From Betaproteobacteria bacterium (GTDB lineage: Bacteria; Pseudomonadota; Gammaproteobacteria; Burkholderiales; Casimicrobiaceae), in the NCBI GenBank assembly GCA_016716425.1, contig JADJWJ010000002.1, positions 248,001 to 312,000 of the forward strand: a DNA stretch of 64,000 nt, read 5' to 3'. The position numbers and the translations under genes are program-made. Positions 35,483 through 43,298 of this stretch are shown here, piece by piece. Numbering within the stretch: position 1 is the stretch's first letter; each line of letters begins with the position of its first letter. Below the pieces are notes generated by a model. It ran no database searches and had not been told where the DNA came from. It was given only the letters and a program-made list of their open reading frames with translations.

Positions 35483-36100
35483 TCACGCCGCGGTCGCACG
35501 CGCGGCGCCGCGCCGGCGGCCGAGCCACCAGCCAATGGCGAGTCCCGCGAGCAGCGCGACGACGCCGCCGGCGATGCCGTCGCGGATCAGCGTGCGCGAC
35601 ACCTTGGTCAGCACCGGGTTGTCGAGGTGGTTGGTGCCGAAGTGGATCGCACGCAGCCGCCACTTGCCGTCGTCGCCGCGCACGAGCACCGCCGTCCACC
35701 GCGTGACGAAGTCGAACCGGTCGCCGTCCTTCGCCTCGTAGTGCTCGAGCGCCTTGCCGCGCACGAGGCCCCAGCTCCTGTCGGGCGAGAGCTCGGTCAG
35801 CTTGTCGGCGTCGAGCTTCATCTCCATCCTGCGCATGTAGCCGGCCGGTCCGAACCACGCCTTGAAGTAGTTGGACACATCGGCGCGACTGCTCATCACT
35901 TCCTGCGTGACGCTGGTCGCCTCGACGTTCTCGGTCATGTACGGGAGCATCCGGTCGTACTCGCCGGCGTTGATCGCGCCGACGATGGCGCGCAGGACGC
36001 CGCGCAGCTCCTCGTGGATCGCGTGGTCGGGCTCTTCGGCACCAGCGGCGGTCGCCGCGCACAACAGCGCCGCCGAAAGCAGCGCAGCAAGCAGTCTCAA
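35483..36100 (-). CDS. Exported NTF2-like protein with C-terminal membrane anchor
   Basis: The product has 205 residues from a TTG at 36100. The TTG is chosen because the preceding GGAGAC is well placed and because it gives a clean signal peptide (LRLLAALLSAALLCAATAAGAEE). The central domain (HEELRGVLRAIVGAINAGEYDRMLPYMTENVEAT ... WRLRAIHFGTNHLDNPV) has the NTF2/SnoaL-type pattern of an initial helix pair and a beta cone. A C-terminal transmembrane helix (GIAGGVVALLAGLAIGWWLG) is followed by a basic tail, so the domain faces the periplasm. It is the first gene of the operon with the CdsA-like and DKNYY genes. An ATG at 36166 would add an unlikely basic leader. Confidence 0.7.
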   Translation of the reverse strand: MRLLAALLSAALLCAATAAGAEEPDHAIHEELRGVLRAIVGAINAGEYDRMLPYMTENVEATSVTQEVMSSRADVSNYFKAWFGPAGYMRRMEMKLDADKLTELSPDRSWGLVRGKALEHYEAKDGDRFDFVTRWTAVLVRGDDGKWRLRAIHFGTNHLDNPVLTKVSRTLIRDGIAGGVVALLAGLAIGWWLGRRRGAARATAA

Positions 36101-36274
36101 GGGTTGTCTCCGGTGGTCGGGCGTGGCGAGCCACGAGATTAGACCGGTGTGCCTGCGCCGTGGCAAGCGGGCGGCCTGCTCCCGGTGGCCGCGGCCGGCG
36201 CCGGCGATGGGCGGGTCGGCGTGCTAAGCTTGACATCCCGAACGCCGCGCCCCGGCCGCATCCTGGAGTTCACC

Positions 36275-37423
36275 ATGCCCGGCCTCCTGCCCGACATCGA
36301 TCCCGAAGGACTGCTCGAGTACTCCGTCGTCTTCACCGACCGCGCGCGCAATCACATGTCGCGCGACTTCCAGGGCGTGATGCGCGACGTCTCGGGCATC
36401 CTCAAGCACGCGTACAACGCGAAGGCCGCGGTCGTCGTGCCCGGCAGCGGCACGTTCGGCATGGAAGCCGTCGCGCGCCAGTTCGCCACCGGCCGCAAGT
36501 GCCTCGTGATCCGCAACGGCTGGTTCTCGTACCGCTGGACGCAGATTTTCGAGATGGGGAACATTCCATCCGCCGCGATCGTCCTGAAGGCGCGGCGCGC
36601 GGGCGACGACCGGCACGCGCCGTTCGCGCCGCCGCCGATCGCCGAGGTGGTCGCGACGATCACCGCGGAGAAGCCCGCGGTCGTGTTCGCGCCGCACGTC
36701 GAGACGGCGTCGGGCATCCTGCTGCCCGGCGCCTACCTGCGCGCGGTCGGCGACGCCGTGCACGCGGCCGGCGGCCTGTTCGTGCTCGACTGCATCGCCT
36801 CCGGCGCGATGTGGGTCGACATGGAAGCCACCGGTGTCGACGTGCTGATCAGCGCGCCGCAGAAGGGCTGGAGCGGCTCGCCGTGCTGTGCGTTCGTGAT
36901 GCTGTCGGCGCGCGCGCGCGACGCCATCGACGCCACGACGTCGACGAGCTACGCGTGCGACCTGAAGAAGTGGCTCGGCATCATGGAAGCCTACGAGAAG
37001 GGCGGCCACGCGTACCACGCGACGATGCCCACCGACGCGCTGACCCGCACGCGGGACATGATGCGCGAGACCGAGCGCTTCGGCTTCGAGCGCGCGCGCA
37101 CCGCGCAGGCCGAACTGGGGACCAAGGTGCGCGCGATGCTCGCGCGCTTCGGCATTGCGAGTGTGGCGGCCGAGGGCTTCGAGGCGCCGGGGGTCGTCGT
37201 CTGCTACACCGACGACCGCGATGTGCACACCGGGAAGAAGTTCATCGACCAGGGCCTGCAGACGGCGGCCGGTGTGCCGCTGCAGTGCGACGAGGGCGCG
37301 GACTTCCAGACGTTCCGGGTCGGCCTCTTCGGCCTCGACAAGCTCGGCAACGTCAACCGCACCGTGGCGAACCTCGAGCGCGCCGTTGCGGAGATCGCCG
37401 CGCCGGTGCTCGAGCAGCGCTGA
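36275..37423 (+). CDS. Class V aminotransferase (alanine-glyoxylate / serine-pyruvate type)
   Basis: This PLP enzyme (382 residues) belongs to the AGXT-like group of class V aminotransferases. It transfers amino groups between small amino acids (serine, alanine, aspartate) and glyoxylate or pyruvate. Visible hallmarks are VVVPGSGTFGMEAVARQ near the N-terminus, the cofactor-binding Asp in LFVLDCIASGAMWVDM, and the PLP Lys in LISAPQKGWSGSPCCAF. The C-terminus with TFRVGLFGLDKLGNVNRTVANLE is typical. The ATG at 36275 has TGGAG upstream. It is monocistronic, followed by a palindromic repeat and a convergent gene. Substrate preference is not determined by sequence. Confidence 0.88.
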   Translation: MPGLLPDIDPEGLLEYSVVFTDRARNHMSRDFQGVMRDVSGILKHAYNAKAAVVVPGSGTFGMEAVARQFATGRKCLVIRNGWFSYRWTQIFEMGNIPSAAIVLKARRAGDDRHAPFAPPPIAEVVATITAEKPAVVFAPHVETASGILLPGAYLRAVGDAVHAAGGLFVLDCIASGAMWVDMEATGVDVLISAPQKGWSGSPCCAFVMLSARARDAIDATTSTSYACDLKKWLGIMEAYEKGGHAYHATMPTDALTRTRDMMRETERFGFERARTAQAELGTKVRAMLARFGIASVAAEGFEAPGVVVCYTDDRDVHTGKKFIDQGLQTAAGVPLQCDEGADFQTFRVGLFGLDKLGNVNRTVANLERAVAEIAAPVLEQR

Positions 37424-37460
37424 CCGGCTGTTGAAATGCGACCCGACTTCCACCAATGGG

Positions 37461-37554
37461 TGTCATCCCGAGCGGAGCGAGGGACCTGCTGTTGCCACGA
37501 AGCAAGGGGTTGCGTAACAGCAGATCCCTCGTCGCTGCGCTCCTCGGGATGACA
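37461..37554. repeat. Palindromic intergenic repeat (GTCATCCCGAGCG family)
   Basis: The left arm starts tgtcatcccgagcggagcga at 37461 and runs to about 37493. The right arm 37516-37554 is its imperfect reverse complement (ending cctcgggatgaca). They form a long hairpin between two convergent genes, so it may also serve as a bidirectional terminator. Repeats with this arm sequence are common in proteobacterial intergenic regions. Confidence 0.8.
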
Positions 37555-37583
37555 CCGGGGAAGCTTCGGCAGCCGGCCAGCCG

Positions 37584-38573
37584 CTAGATTCCCGACGCGG
37601 CGACCATCGTGGTCGTCGTGTCCGGCGGGGGCGGTGCGGTCCGCTCGCGCCACTCGCGGCGCTTGATCGAGACGTACGCTTCGGCAGGCATCTCGGCGAG
37701 TTGCGTCGCGTAGCGGTCGGTCAGCACGGCCATCCGTTGCACGCTGCGGTCGAAGCGCTCGGCCGCCGGTGCGTCGAGCGACGCCAGCCACGCGTCGAGC
37801 GCGAGGAAGTTGCGCATCGCGTTGCGCTCGACGATGCCGCGCACGCCGCCGATCCACACGGGAGAGCCCGCGGCGTCGCGCCCGACGACCGTGAAGCCCG
37901 GCTTGCCGCGGCCGGCGGTCGCGAGGTAGGCGGCGGTCGCCATGCGGCTGCCCGCCGACGGCCGGAACCCGTAGGCGAGCACGACGAACGTGCGGTCGCC
38001 GACCGGCGCGGCCTCGAGCGTCAGCGTGTAGTCGCGCGTCGCGAGAGGTCCGGACGGCGCGAACAGTGCGATGCGAAGGAAGTCGGCGGACGCGGACGCG
38101 ACGGTGAAGCGGTAGCGGATGGCGTGCGTCGCGGACCCGTACTCCTTGCGGCCGCTGCGGACGGTGACCACGTCGCCTTCGGCCGTGCGCTCGTGCGCGC
38201 AGGACTTGACGTTGAGGTGCAGTACGACCACCGCGCACCACTCGGATGGCGTGCGCAGCCGCGCGGCCAGTGGCGCGAACGGATGCGCGAGTTCGCCGCG
38301 GATCGTGCCGCCGACGCGCTCGCCGCCGTCGTCCGAGTCGACGACCAGCGGCCGGCCGAACGGCGACGCGTCCATCCGGGCCTTCAGGGCCGCGTGCTGC
38401 GCGGCCATCGCCGCCGCCTCGGGGGAGGCCGCGTGGGCGAGGGTGCCGACGGCGAGCAGCAGGGCGAGGCACGCGCCGCCGATCGCCAGCGCGATCCAGC
38501 GGATCGAGTCGGCCCAGTGCGTGCGTTCCGGCACCGGATCGGCGCCTGCCGTGCGTTCCCTCGTCGTGTCCAT
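37584..38573 (-). CDS. Membrane-anchored protein of unknown function
   Basis: The protein has 329 residues with a short cytoplasmic start and one membrane segment (IRWIALAIGGACLALLLAVGTLAHA, about 20-44). The remainder is a large extracytoplasmic domain rich in beta structure, with HPFAPLAARLRTPSEWCAVVVLHLNVKSC in the middle (a likely disulfide) and a helical end (ASLDAPAAERFDRSVQRMAVLTDRYATQLAEMP). I recognise no enzyme motif or named family. The start MDTTRERTAG at 38573 is preferred over a longer Arg-rich version. It is separated from efp by a strong hairpin and probably has its own promoter. Confidence 0.65.
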   Translation of the reverse strand: MDTTRERTAGADPVPERTHWADSIRWIALAIGGACLALLLAVGTLAHAASPEAAAMAAQHAALKARMDASPFGRPLVVDSDDGGERVGGTIRGELAHPFAPLAARLRTPSEWCAVVVLHLNVKSCAHERTAEGDVVTVRSGRKEYGSATHAIRYRFTVASASADFLRIALFAPSGPLATRDYTLTLEAAPVGDRTFVVLAYGFRPSAGSRMATAAYLATAGRGKPGFTVVGRDAAGSPVWIGGVRGIVERNAMRNFLALDAWLASLDAPAAERFDRSVQRMAVLTDRYATQLAEMPAEAYVSIKRREWRERTAPPPPDTTTTMVAASGI

Positions 38574-38692
38574 CGTGCCCTCCGGCGCCCGCGCCCCCGC
38601 GCGGGCCATGGGGCGACTCTACGGGGCGGCGGGCGGCCGGGCGGCCGAGCATTCCGATGGCAGGGTGCGGAATATTCGCGTGTCCGGAAACG

Positions 38693-38718
38693 CGAAGGGC
38701 GCCATTCGGCGCCCTTCG
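38693..38718 (-). terminator. Intrinsic terminator hairpin of efp
   Basis: This is a perfect 11-bp stem (cgaagggcgcc, loop attc, ggcgcccttcg). It lies 37 bases past the efp stop on the minus strand and is followed there by CGTTTCC. It is the most convincing hairpin in the window for termination. Confidence 0.65.
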
Positions 38719-38755
38719 GAGACTTCCAGGGCGGCCGGCGCCGCCCTTGGCCTGC

Positions 38756-39310
38756 CTACACGCGGCGCTTGTACTCGCCCGTGCGGGTGTCGATCTCGAT
38801 GCGATCGCCGGTCGTGACGAACAGCGGCACCTGGACCTCGAAGCCGTTGGCGAGCTTGGCGGGCTTCAGTACCTTGCCCGACGTGTCGCCCTTGACCGCC
38901 GGCTCCGTGTAGGTGACCTCGCGGTCGACCGAATTCGGCAGTTCGACGGAGATGGCGCGGCCCTCGTAGAACGTGAGCTCGCAGGGCAGGCCTTCCTCGA
39001 GGTACGGCAGCGCGTCGCCCAGGTTGTCCTTTTCCACGTCGAACTGGTTGAACTCCTGGTCCATGAACACGTACATCGGGTCGGCGTAGTACGAGTACGT
39101 CACTTCCTTCTTTTCGAGCTGGATCGTGTCGAACTTCTCGTCGGCCCGATACACGGTCTCCGTGCCGCTGCCGGACAGGAGGTTCCTGAGCTTCATCTTG
39201 ACGACCGACGCGTTACGGCCGGACTTCGTGAATTCGGCCTTCTGCACGACCATCGGGTCCTTGCCGACCATGATGACGTTGCCGGCGCGCACTTCCTGAG
39301 CGAGTTTCAT
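38756..39310 (-). CDS. efp: Translation elongation factor P
   Basis: EF-P (184 residues) relieves ribosome stalling at polyproline sequences. All three beta-barrel domains are present: KOW-like at the start (MKLAQEVRAGNVIMVGKDPMVVQ), OB-like in the middle (YVFMDQEFNQFDVEKDNLGD) and the C-terminal OB fold (EVQVPLFVTTGDRIEIDTRTGEY). The modified tip reads EFTKSGRNASVV with Arg at position 32, not the Lys of EpmA-type proteins. This is the form rhamnosylated by EarP, whose gene lies directly upstream on the same strand. A strong terminator follows. Confidence 0.97.
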   Translation of the reverse strand: MKLAQEVRAGNVIMVGKDPMVVQKAEFTKSGRNASVVKMKLRNLLSGSGTETVYRADEKFDTIQLEKKEVTYSYYADPMYVFMDQEFNQFDVEKDNLGDALPYLEEGLPCELTFYEGRAISVELPNSVDREVTYTEPAVKGDTSGKVLKPAKLANGFEVQVPLFVTTGDRIEIDTRTGEYKRRV

Positions 39311-39403
39311 GGGGGTTCCCTGAGTGGGCTGTCGTCGGGGGCGGCCCGCCGCGCGGGTCCTGCCGCCTCGTATGAGTCATATGGGGGCGAGCCCCCGGGA
39401 AAC

Positions 39404-39440
39404 CTATAATTATAAACGATTTTCGCAGAATCTGACTAGC
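39404..39440 (-). promoter_or_regulatory. Possible efp promoter (-10 TATAAT)
   Basis: On the minus strand a perfect TATAAT lies at 39414-39409, in an isolated AT-rich patch overlapping the earP stop codon, about 100 bases before efp. The -35 region about 17 bases upstream (AGTCAG-like) is poor. It could allow efp expression independent of earP. Confidence 0.35.
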
Positions 39441-40561
39441 CCCTCGGCCAAGTCCGTCTGGCGTGCCAGCGCCCGCGCCCACGCGCGGGCGAGCACGGCG
39501 ATCGCCGGCATCTTCGCCCGAAAATCCGGCCACGCGGCCGCAGTGGCCACGGGATCGCCGGCGTTCCATCCGTACCACAGCGGACGCAGGCCGAGCCGGT
39601 GGCCCTCGGGGACGCTGCCCTCCAGCCGGGTCACGAACGCGTCCATCTTGGCCAGGTGCGCGTCGTCGGCCTGCGGGTACGCCTGCCACACGTACGGCTG
39701 TCCCGCCCACTGGGCGCGGACGAACGAGTCTTCGCCCCGGACGAAGTTGAGGTCGGCCGCCCACAGCCGGTGGTCGAACGCGCGCTGATCCACGAACGGG
39801 GCAACGGCCAGCGTCAGGCGGCCCCGCCGCAGCGGCGTGCCCGGGTGAGGCACGGCGCCGCCGGACCAGCGGTCGAGCTCGGACCGCGCCACGCCCTCGG
39901 GCACGATGCACGCCACGGGCTCGTCCCCCTCGGCCCACGCGTCGAGCAGCGCCGGCACCGCCGGGTTCTCGTAGCAGAAAAGCGAGACGCAGAGCGCCTC
40001 CGGGTCGGGCAGGAGCCCGGCGGCGCGCCACACGCCGTCGCGCGCCGCGGGGTCGAGCCGAAAGGCGTCGCGCGCCGCGAGCAGGCCCGCCTCGCGCAGC
40101 ACTCCGCCGGACTTCGGCGTGAAGCCCGGGAACCAGAACCACCGCGTGAGCGGCAGGCGCGGATGCGGCGACGGGAGCCCGTGCGACGCGTCGATCCACG
40201 GTTCCGCCGACAGGTACTCGAGCACGACCCAGACGGGGGGCCGCGGGCGCTGCGCCATGGCCGCGACGTAGGCGTCCGGCAGCCCGCACCCGAAGGCCTC
40301 GACGACGACGTCCGGCGGCGCCGTGCCGTCGGGCACGTCGCCCGCGAGCCGGCGGACCCGCACGCCGGTGGCCGCCTGGTCGGCCCGCTGCGCGCCGAGC
40401 GAAGGCGCGATGCGCGCGAGGCTCGCCACTTCGTCGATCCACAACGTGACCGCGATGCCGTGCTCGTCGGCGAGCTGCCGCGCGAGGCGCCACGCCACCC
40501 CCGCGTCGCCGAAGTTGTCGACGACACGGCAGAAGATGTCCCAGCGGATCGAGGGCGGCAT
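39410..40561 (-). CDS. earP: EF-P arginine rhamnosyltransferase EarP
   Basis: EarP (383 residues) transfers rhamnose from dTDP-rhamnose to Arg32 of EF-P, which activates it. Family blocks are clear: IRWDIFCRVVDNFGDAGVAWRLARQL at the N-terminus (including the catalytic-region Asp residues), WVVLEYLSAEPW, RWFWFPGFTPKSGGVLRE, and in the C-terminal nucleotide-sugar half LNFVRGEDSFVRAQWAGQPYVWQAYPQ. The two-domain GT-B-like layout and length fit. It lies upstream of efp on the same strand with 99 bases between. The neighbouring EF-P has Arg32, which strongly supports the assignment. Confidence 0.96.
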   Translation of the reverse strand: MPPSIRWDIFCRVVDNFGDAGVAWRLARQLADEHGIAVTLWIDEVASLARIAPSLGAQRADQAATGVRVRRLAGDVPDGTAPPDVVVEAFGCGLPDAYVAAMAQRPRPPVWVVLEYLSAEPWIDASHGLPSPHPRLPLTRWFWFPGFTPKSGGVLREAGLLAARDAFRLDPAARDGVWRAAGLLPDPEALCVSLFCYENPAVPALLDAWAEGDEPVACIVPEGVARSELDRWSGGAVPHPGTPLRRGRLTLAVAPFVDQRAFDHRLWAADLNFVRGEDSFVRAQWAGQPYVWQAYPQADDAHLAKMDAFVTRLEGSVPEGHRLGLRPLWYGWNAGDPVATAAAWPDFRAKMPAIAVLARAWARALARQTDLAEGLVRFCENRL

Positions 40562-40600
40562 TGATCGGCGCTCGTGCGTGCGTGCGCGCCATTATCACCT

Positions 40601-40617
40601 TAAGGGTCTGACCCTTA
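40601..40617. promoter_or_regulatory. 17-bp palindrome between divergent earP and DsbA/FrnE genes
   Basis: taagggtc-t-gaccctta is a perfect palindrome with 8-base arms in the 132-bp region between divergent genes. Its position suits an operator serving one or both promoters. The gggtctgaccc core is also frequent in repeat debris, so this is uncertain. Confidence 0.35.
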
Positions 40618-40693
40618 GGCCATTGTCATGGCGGCGGTCGGCGAGGTGGATAATCCTGGACTCGGATCTCGTGACCTGGCGAAAGGAGCCGGC

Positions 40694-41350
40694 GTGCTCG
40701 AAAGGCTGACCATCGACGTCGTCTCCGACGTCGTCTGCCCGTGGTGCTACATCGGCAAGCGGCGGCTGGAAGCCGCGCTCGCGCGCCTCAAGGAGATGGA
40801 GCCCGACCTGCCGGTCGACGTGCGCTGGCATCCGTTCCAGCTCAACCCGGACTTGCCGCGGGAGGGCGTGGACCGGCGCGGCTACCTGGAGGCGAAGTTC
40901 GGCGGCCCCGAAGGCGCGCGCGAGGTCTATGCCCGCGTCGAGGCCGCCGGCCGCAGCGTCGACATCCCGTTCGCGTTCGATTCCATCAGGCGCCAGCCGA
41001 ACACGCTCGACGCGCATCGCCTGATCGCGTGGGCGCAATCGCGGCGCGAGGGCGATCCGGACGCGCTGGTCGAGCGCCTGTTCCGCGCGTACTTCCTCGA
41101 AGGCCGGTTCGTCGGCGACCGTGACGAGTTGGTGCGACTCGCGGTGGACGCCGGTTACGATGCCGACGACGCGCGCGTGTTCCTGGCGTCCGACGCGTTC
41201 GTTGCCGATATCGCCGAGGCCGACCGGCAGGCGCGCACGCTCGGCGTGTCCGGCGTTCCGTTCTTCGTGTTCGGGGGCAAGGCCGCGCTCTCCGGCGCGC
41301 ACGAGTCGGAGACGCTGCTCGCGGCGATCGCGCAGGCGCGGAGCGGGTGA
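40694..41350 (+). CDS. DsbA-family (FrnE-like) thiol oxidoreductase
   Basis: This cytoplasmic DsbA-fold protein (218 residues) acts in thiol-disulfide chemistry or glutathione-dependent isomerisation. The active-site motif is VVSDVVCPWCYIGKRRLEAAL near residue 15 (CPWC). The helical insertion contains NTLDAHRLIAWAQSRR, and the cis-Pro segment is GVSGVPFFVFGGKAALSGAH. These are FrnE/2-hydroxychromene-2-carboxylate isomerase-like features. The start is the GTG at 40694, because GAAAGGAG lies correctly before it and no suitable ATG exists. Divergent from earP. Confidence 0.87.
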   Translation: MLERLTIDVVSDVVCPWCYIGKRRLEAALARLKEMEPDLPVDVRWHPFQLNPDLPREGVDRRGYLEAKFGGPEGAREVYARVEAAGRSVDIPFAFDSIRRQPNTLDAHRLIAWAQSRREGDPDALVERLFRAYFLEGRFVGDRDELVRLAVDAGYDADDARVFLASDAFVADIAEADRQARTLGVSGVPFFVFGGKAALSGAHESETLLAAIAQARSG

Positions 41351-41356
41351 AAGATC

Positions 41357-41442
41357 TCAGGAGGCGCAGAGACCCAGAGACGCAGAGACGCAGAGACGCA
41401 GAGAAGGCAGGACTACTCTGCGTCTCGGCGCCTCCTGGTGAA
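41357..41442. repeat. Palindromic repeat, family B copy 1 (GCAGAGACGCAGAG)
   Basis: The left part has an 8-bp tandem (agacgcag repeated) within ctcaggaggcgcagagaccc and onward. The right arm 41416-41441 (ctctgcgtctcggcgcctcc) is complementary. It sits between convergent genes. Related copies occur near 46459 and 54071. Confidence 0.75.
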
Positions 41443-41462
41443 CGGCGGTCCGGCGTGTCGGC

Positions 41463-43298
41463 TCAGAACGCGTCGTCCCACGGCATCGACAGCCGGATCG
41501 CCGAGTTGATCAGTCCGACCATGCTGTAGGTCTGGACGAAGTTGCCCCAGGCCTCGCCGGTCGCCGGATCGATGTGCTCGGCGAGCAGTCCGTGCCGGTT
41601 GCGGCGTGCGAGCATCCGCTCGAACAGCGCGCGCGCGTCGTCGCGGCGGCCGATCGCGGCCAGTGCGTCGACGAGCCAGAACGAGCAGACGACGAACGCG
41701 TTGCGCGGAACGCCGAAATCGTCCTGCTCGATGTAGCGGAACAGGAATCCGCCACGTTCCAGGTCGCGCTCGATCGCGTTGACCGTCGCCACGAAGCGCG
41801 GGTCGTCGGCCGCGACGAAGTTGAGCTCGGCCAGCAGCAGCAGCGAGGCATCGAGCTCGCGTCCGCCGGCCGTCGCCACGAACGTGCCGAGTTCCGCGTT
41901 CCAGCCGTGCGCGTCGACGAACGCGCGGATGCGGTCGGCCTCGGCGCGCCAATGCTGCGCGCGCGCGGGCAGCCCGAGCCGGTCCGCGATGCGCGCGAGC
42001 CGGTCGCACGCCGCCCAGCACATGACGCTCGAGAACGTGTGGACGCGCGCGCTGCCGCGCAGCTCCCACAACCCGGCGTCGGGCTGGTCGTGCACGGCCA
42101 CCGCCCGCTGGCCTGCCGGCTCCAGCCGCTCGAACAGCGCGACGTCGCCGCCGTGCGTCAGTCGGGCGTCGAAGAACACGTGCGTGGCGGCCAGCACGGC
42201 CGCGCCGTAGACGTCGTGCTGCACCTGCCGCCACGCGTCGTTGCCCACGCGCACCGGACCCATGCCGCGGTAGCCGGGCAGCGAAGGCAGGACGCGCTCG
42301 GGCAGTTCGCCACTGCCGCTGATCCGGTATACGGGCTGGAGCGGGCCGCCGCTCGCCGCCGCGCCGATGCCCACCAGGTAGTGCAGGTAGCGTTCCATCG
42401 TCGCGGTGGCGCCCAGGCGGTTCAGCGCGTTGACGACGAAGTAGCCGTCGCGCAGCCAGCAGAAGCGGTAGTCCCAGTTGCGGCCCGAGTCGGCGGCCTC
42501 GGGGATGGATGTCGTCATCGCGGCGACGATGGCGCCCGTGTCGTCGAACGCGTTGAGCTTCAGCGTGATGGCGGCGCGGATGACCGCCTGCTGCCACTCG
42601 TACGGAATGGCGAGGGTGCGCACCCAGTTGCGCCAGTACGCGAGCGTCGCCTCCTCGAACTGCCGACCGAGGCCCGACAGCTGTTCGGCGACCGGCTCGT
42701 CGCTGCCGAGCATAAGCGTCACCGCATCGTCGACGAAGAATGGCCGCTCCTCGAGAATCGCGGTCAGCGAGGCGTCGGTCGTGAGCCGCAGCGCGAAGTC
42801 CGGCCCCACGTAGCGGACGTGATGGCTGCCGGTCGTGACGGCCGGCGCGGTCCGGCCGTATTCGAAGGAGGGCCGCAGCCGCACGACGACGCGCGGGCTG
42901 CCCGCGATCCGGCGCACGCGCCGGACGATCGTCGTCGGCTGATGCAGCCGTCCGTGGTGCAGGAAGCGCGGTGCGAAGTCGATGATCTCCACGGTGCCGC
43001 CCGCGCGGTCGGTGAGCCGCGTCACCAGCACCGCGGTGTTGTCGGCGTACGACTGCTCCGCGCCGACGCCGTCGACGACCTCGATGGTCCAGACGCCGCG
43101 CGCGGACGCCGTCGGGGCGGTGTCGAGCAGCGCACAGAACAGGGGATCCCCGTCGAAGCGCGGAAAGCACGCCCAGACGATCGACGCGTCGGCGTCCACC
43201 AGCGCCCCGATGCGACCATTGCCGATCAGCGCGAGATCGAGTGTGCGCATCGCGGCGCCCCCGGCACCGGGCGGCGGAAGCTCGTGCGGTGCGGTCAT
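41463..43298 (-). CDS. Glycoside hydrolase family 15 protein (trehalase/glucoamylase-like)
   Basis: This (alpha/alpha)6-barrel hydrolase (611 residues) probably cleaves trehalose or another alpha-glucoside. The N-terminal beta domain starts TLDLALIGNGRIGALVDADASIVWACFPRFD. The catalytic domain has WDYRFCWLRDGYFVVNALNRLG and the family block ISGSGELPERVLPSLPGYRGMGPVRVGN, with the likely acid Glu in GELPE. The end (GLLAEHIDPATGEAWGNFVQTYSMVGLI) contains the second conserved Glu region. The ATG at 43298 overlaps the otsB stop (ATGA); an internal ATG at 43250 is an alternative. Its place with otsB and otsA suggests a trehalose cycle of synthesis and breakdown. Confidence 0.9.
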   Translation of the reverse strand: MTAPHELPPPGAGGAAMRTLDLALIGNGRIGALVDADASIVWACFPRFDGDPLFCALLDTAPTASARGVWTIEVVDGVGAEQSYADNTAVLVTRLTDRAGGTVEIIDFAPRFLHHGRLHQPTTIVRRVRRIAGSPRVVVRLRPSFEYGRTAPAVTTGSHHVRYVGPDFALRLTTDASLTAILEERPFFVDDAVTLMLGSDEPVAEQLSGLGRQFEEATLAYWRNWVRTLAIPYEWQQAVIRAAITLKLNAFDDTGAIVAAMTTSIPEAADSGRNWDYRFCWLRDGYFVVNALNRLGATATMERYLHYLVGIGAAASGGPLQPVYRISGSGELPERVLPSLPGYRGMGPVRVGNDAWRQVQHDVYGAAVLAATHVFFDARLTHGGDVALFERLEPAGQRAVAVHDQPDAGLWELRGSARVHTFSSVMCWAACDRLARIADRLGLPARAQHWRAEADRIRAFVDAHGWNAELGTFVATAGGRELDASLLLLAELNFVAADDPRFVATVNAIERDLERGGFLFRYIEQDDFGVPRNAFVVCSFWLVDALAAIGRRDDARALFERMLARRNRHGLLAEHIDPATGEAWGNFVQTYSMVGLINSAIRLSMPWDDAF

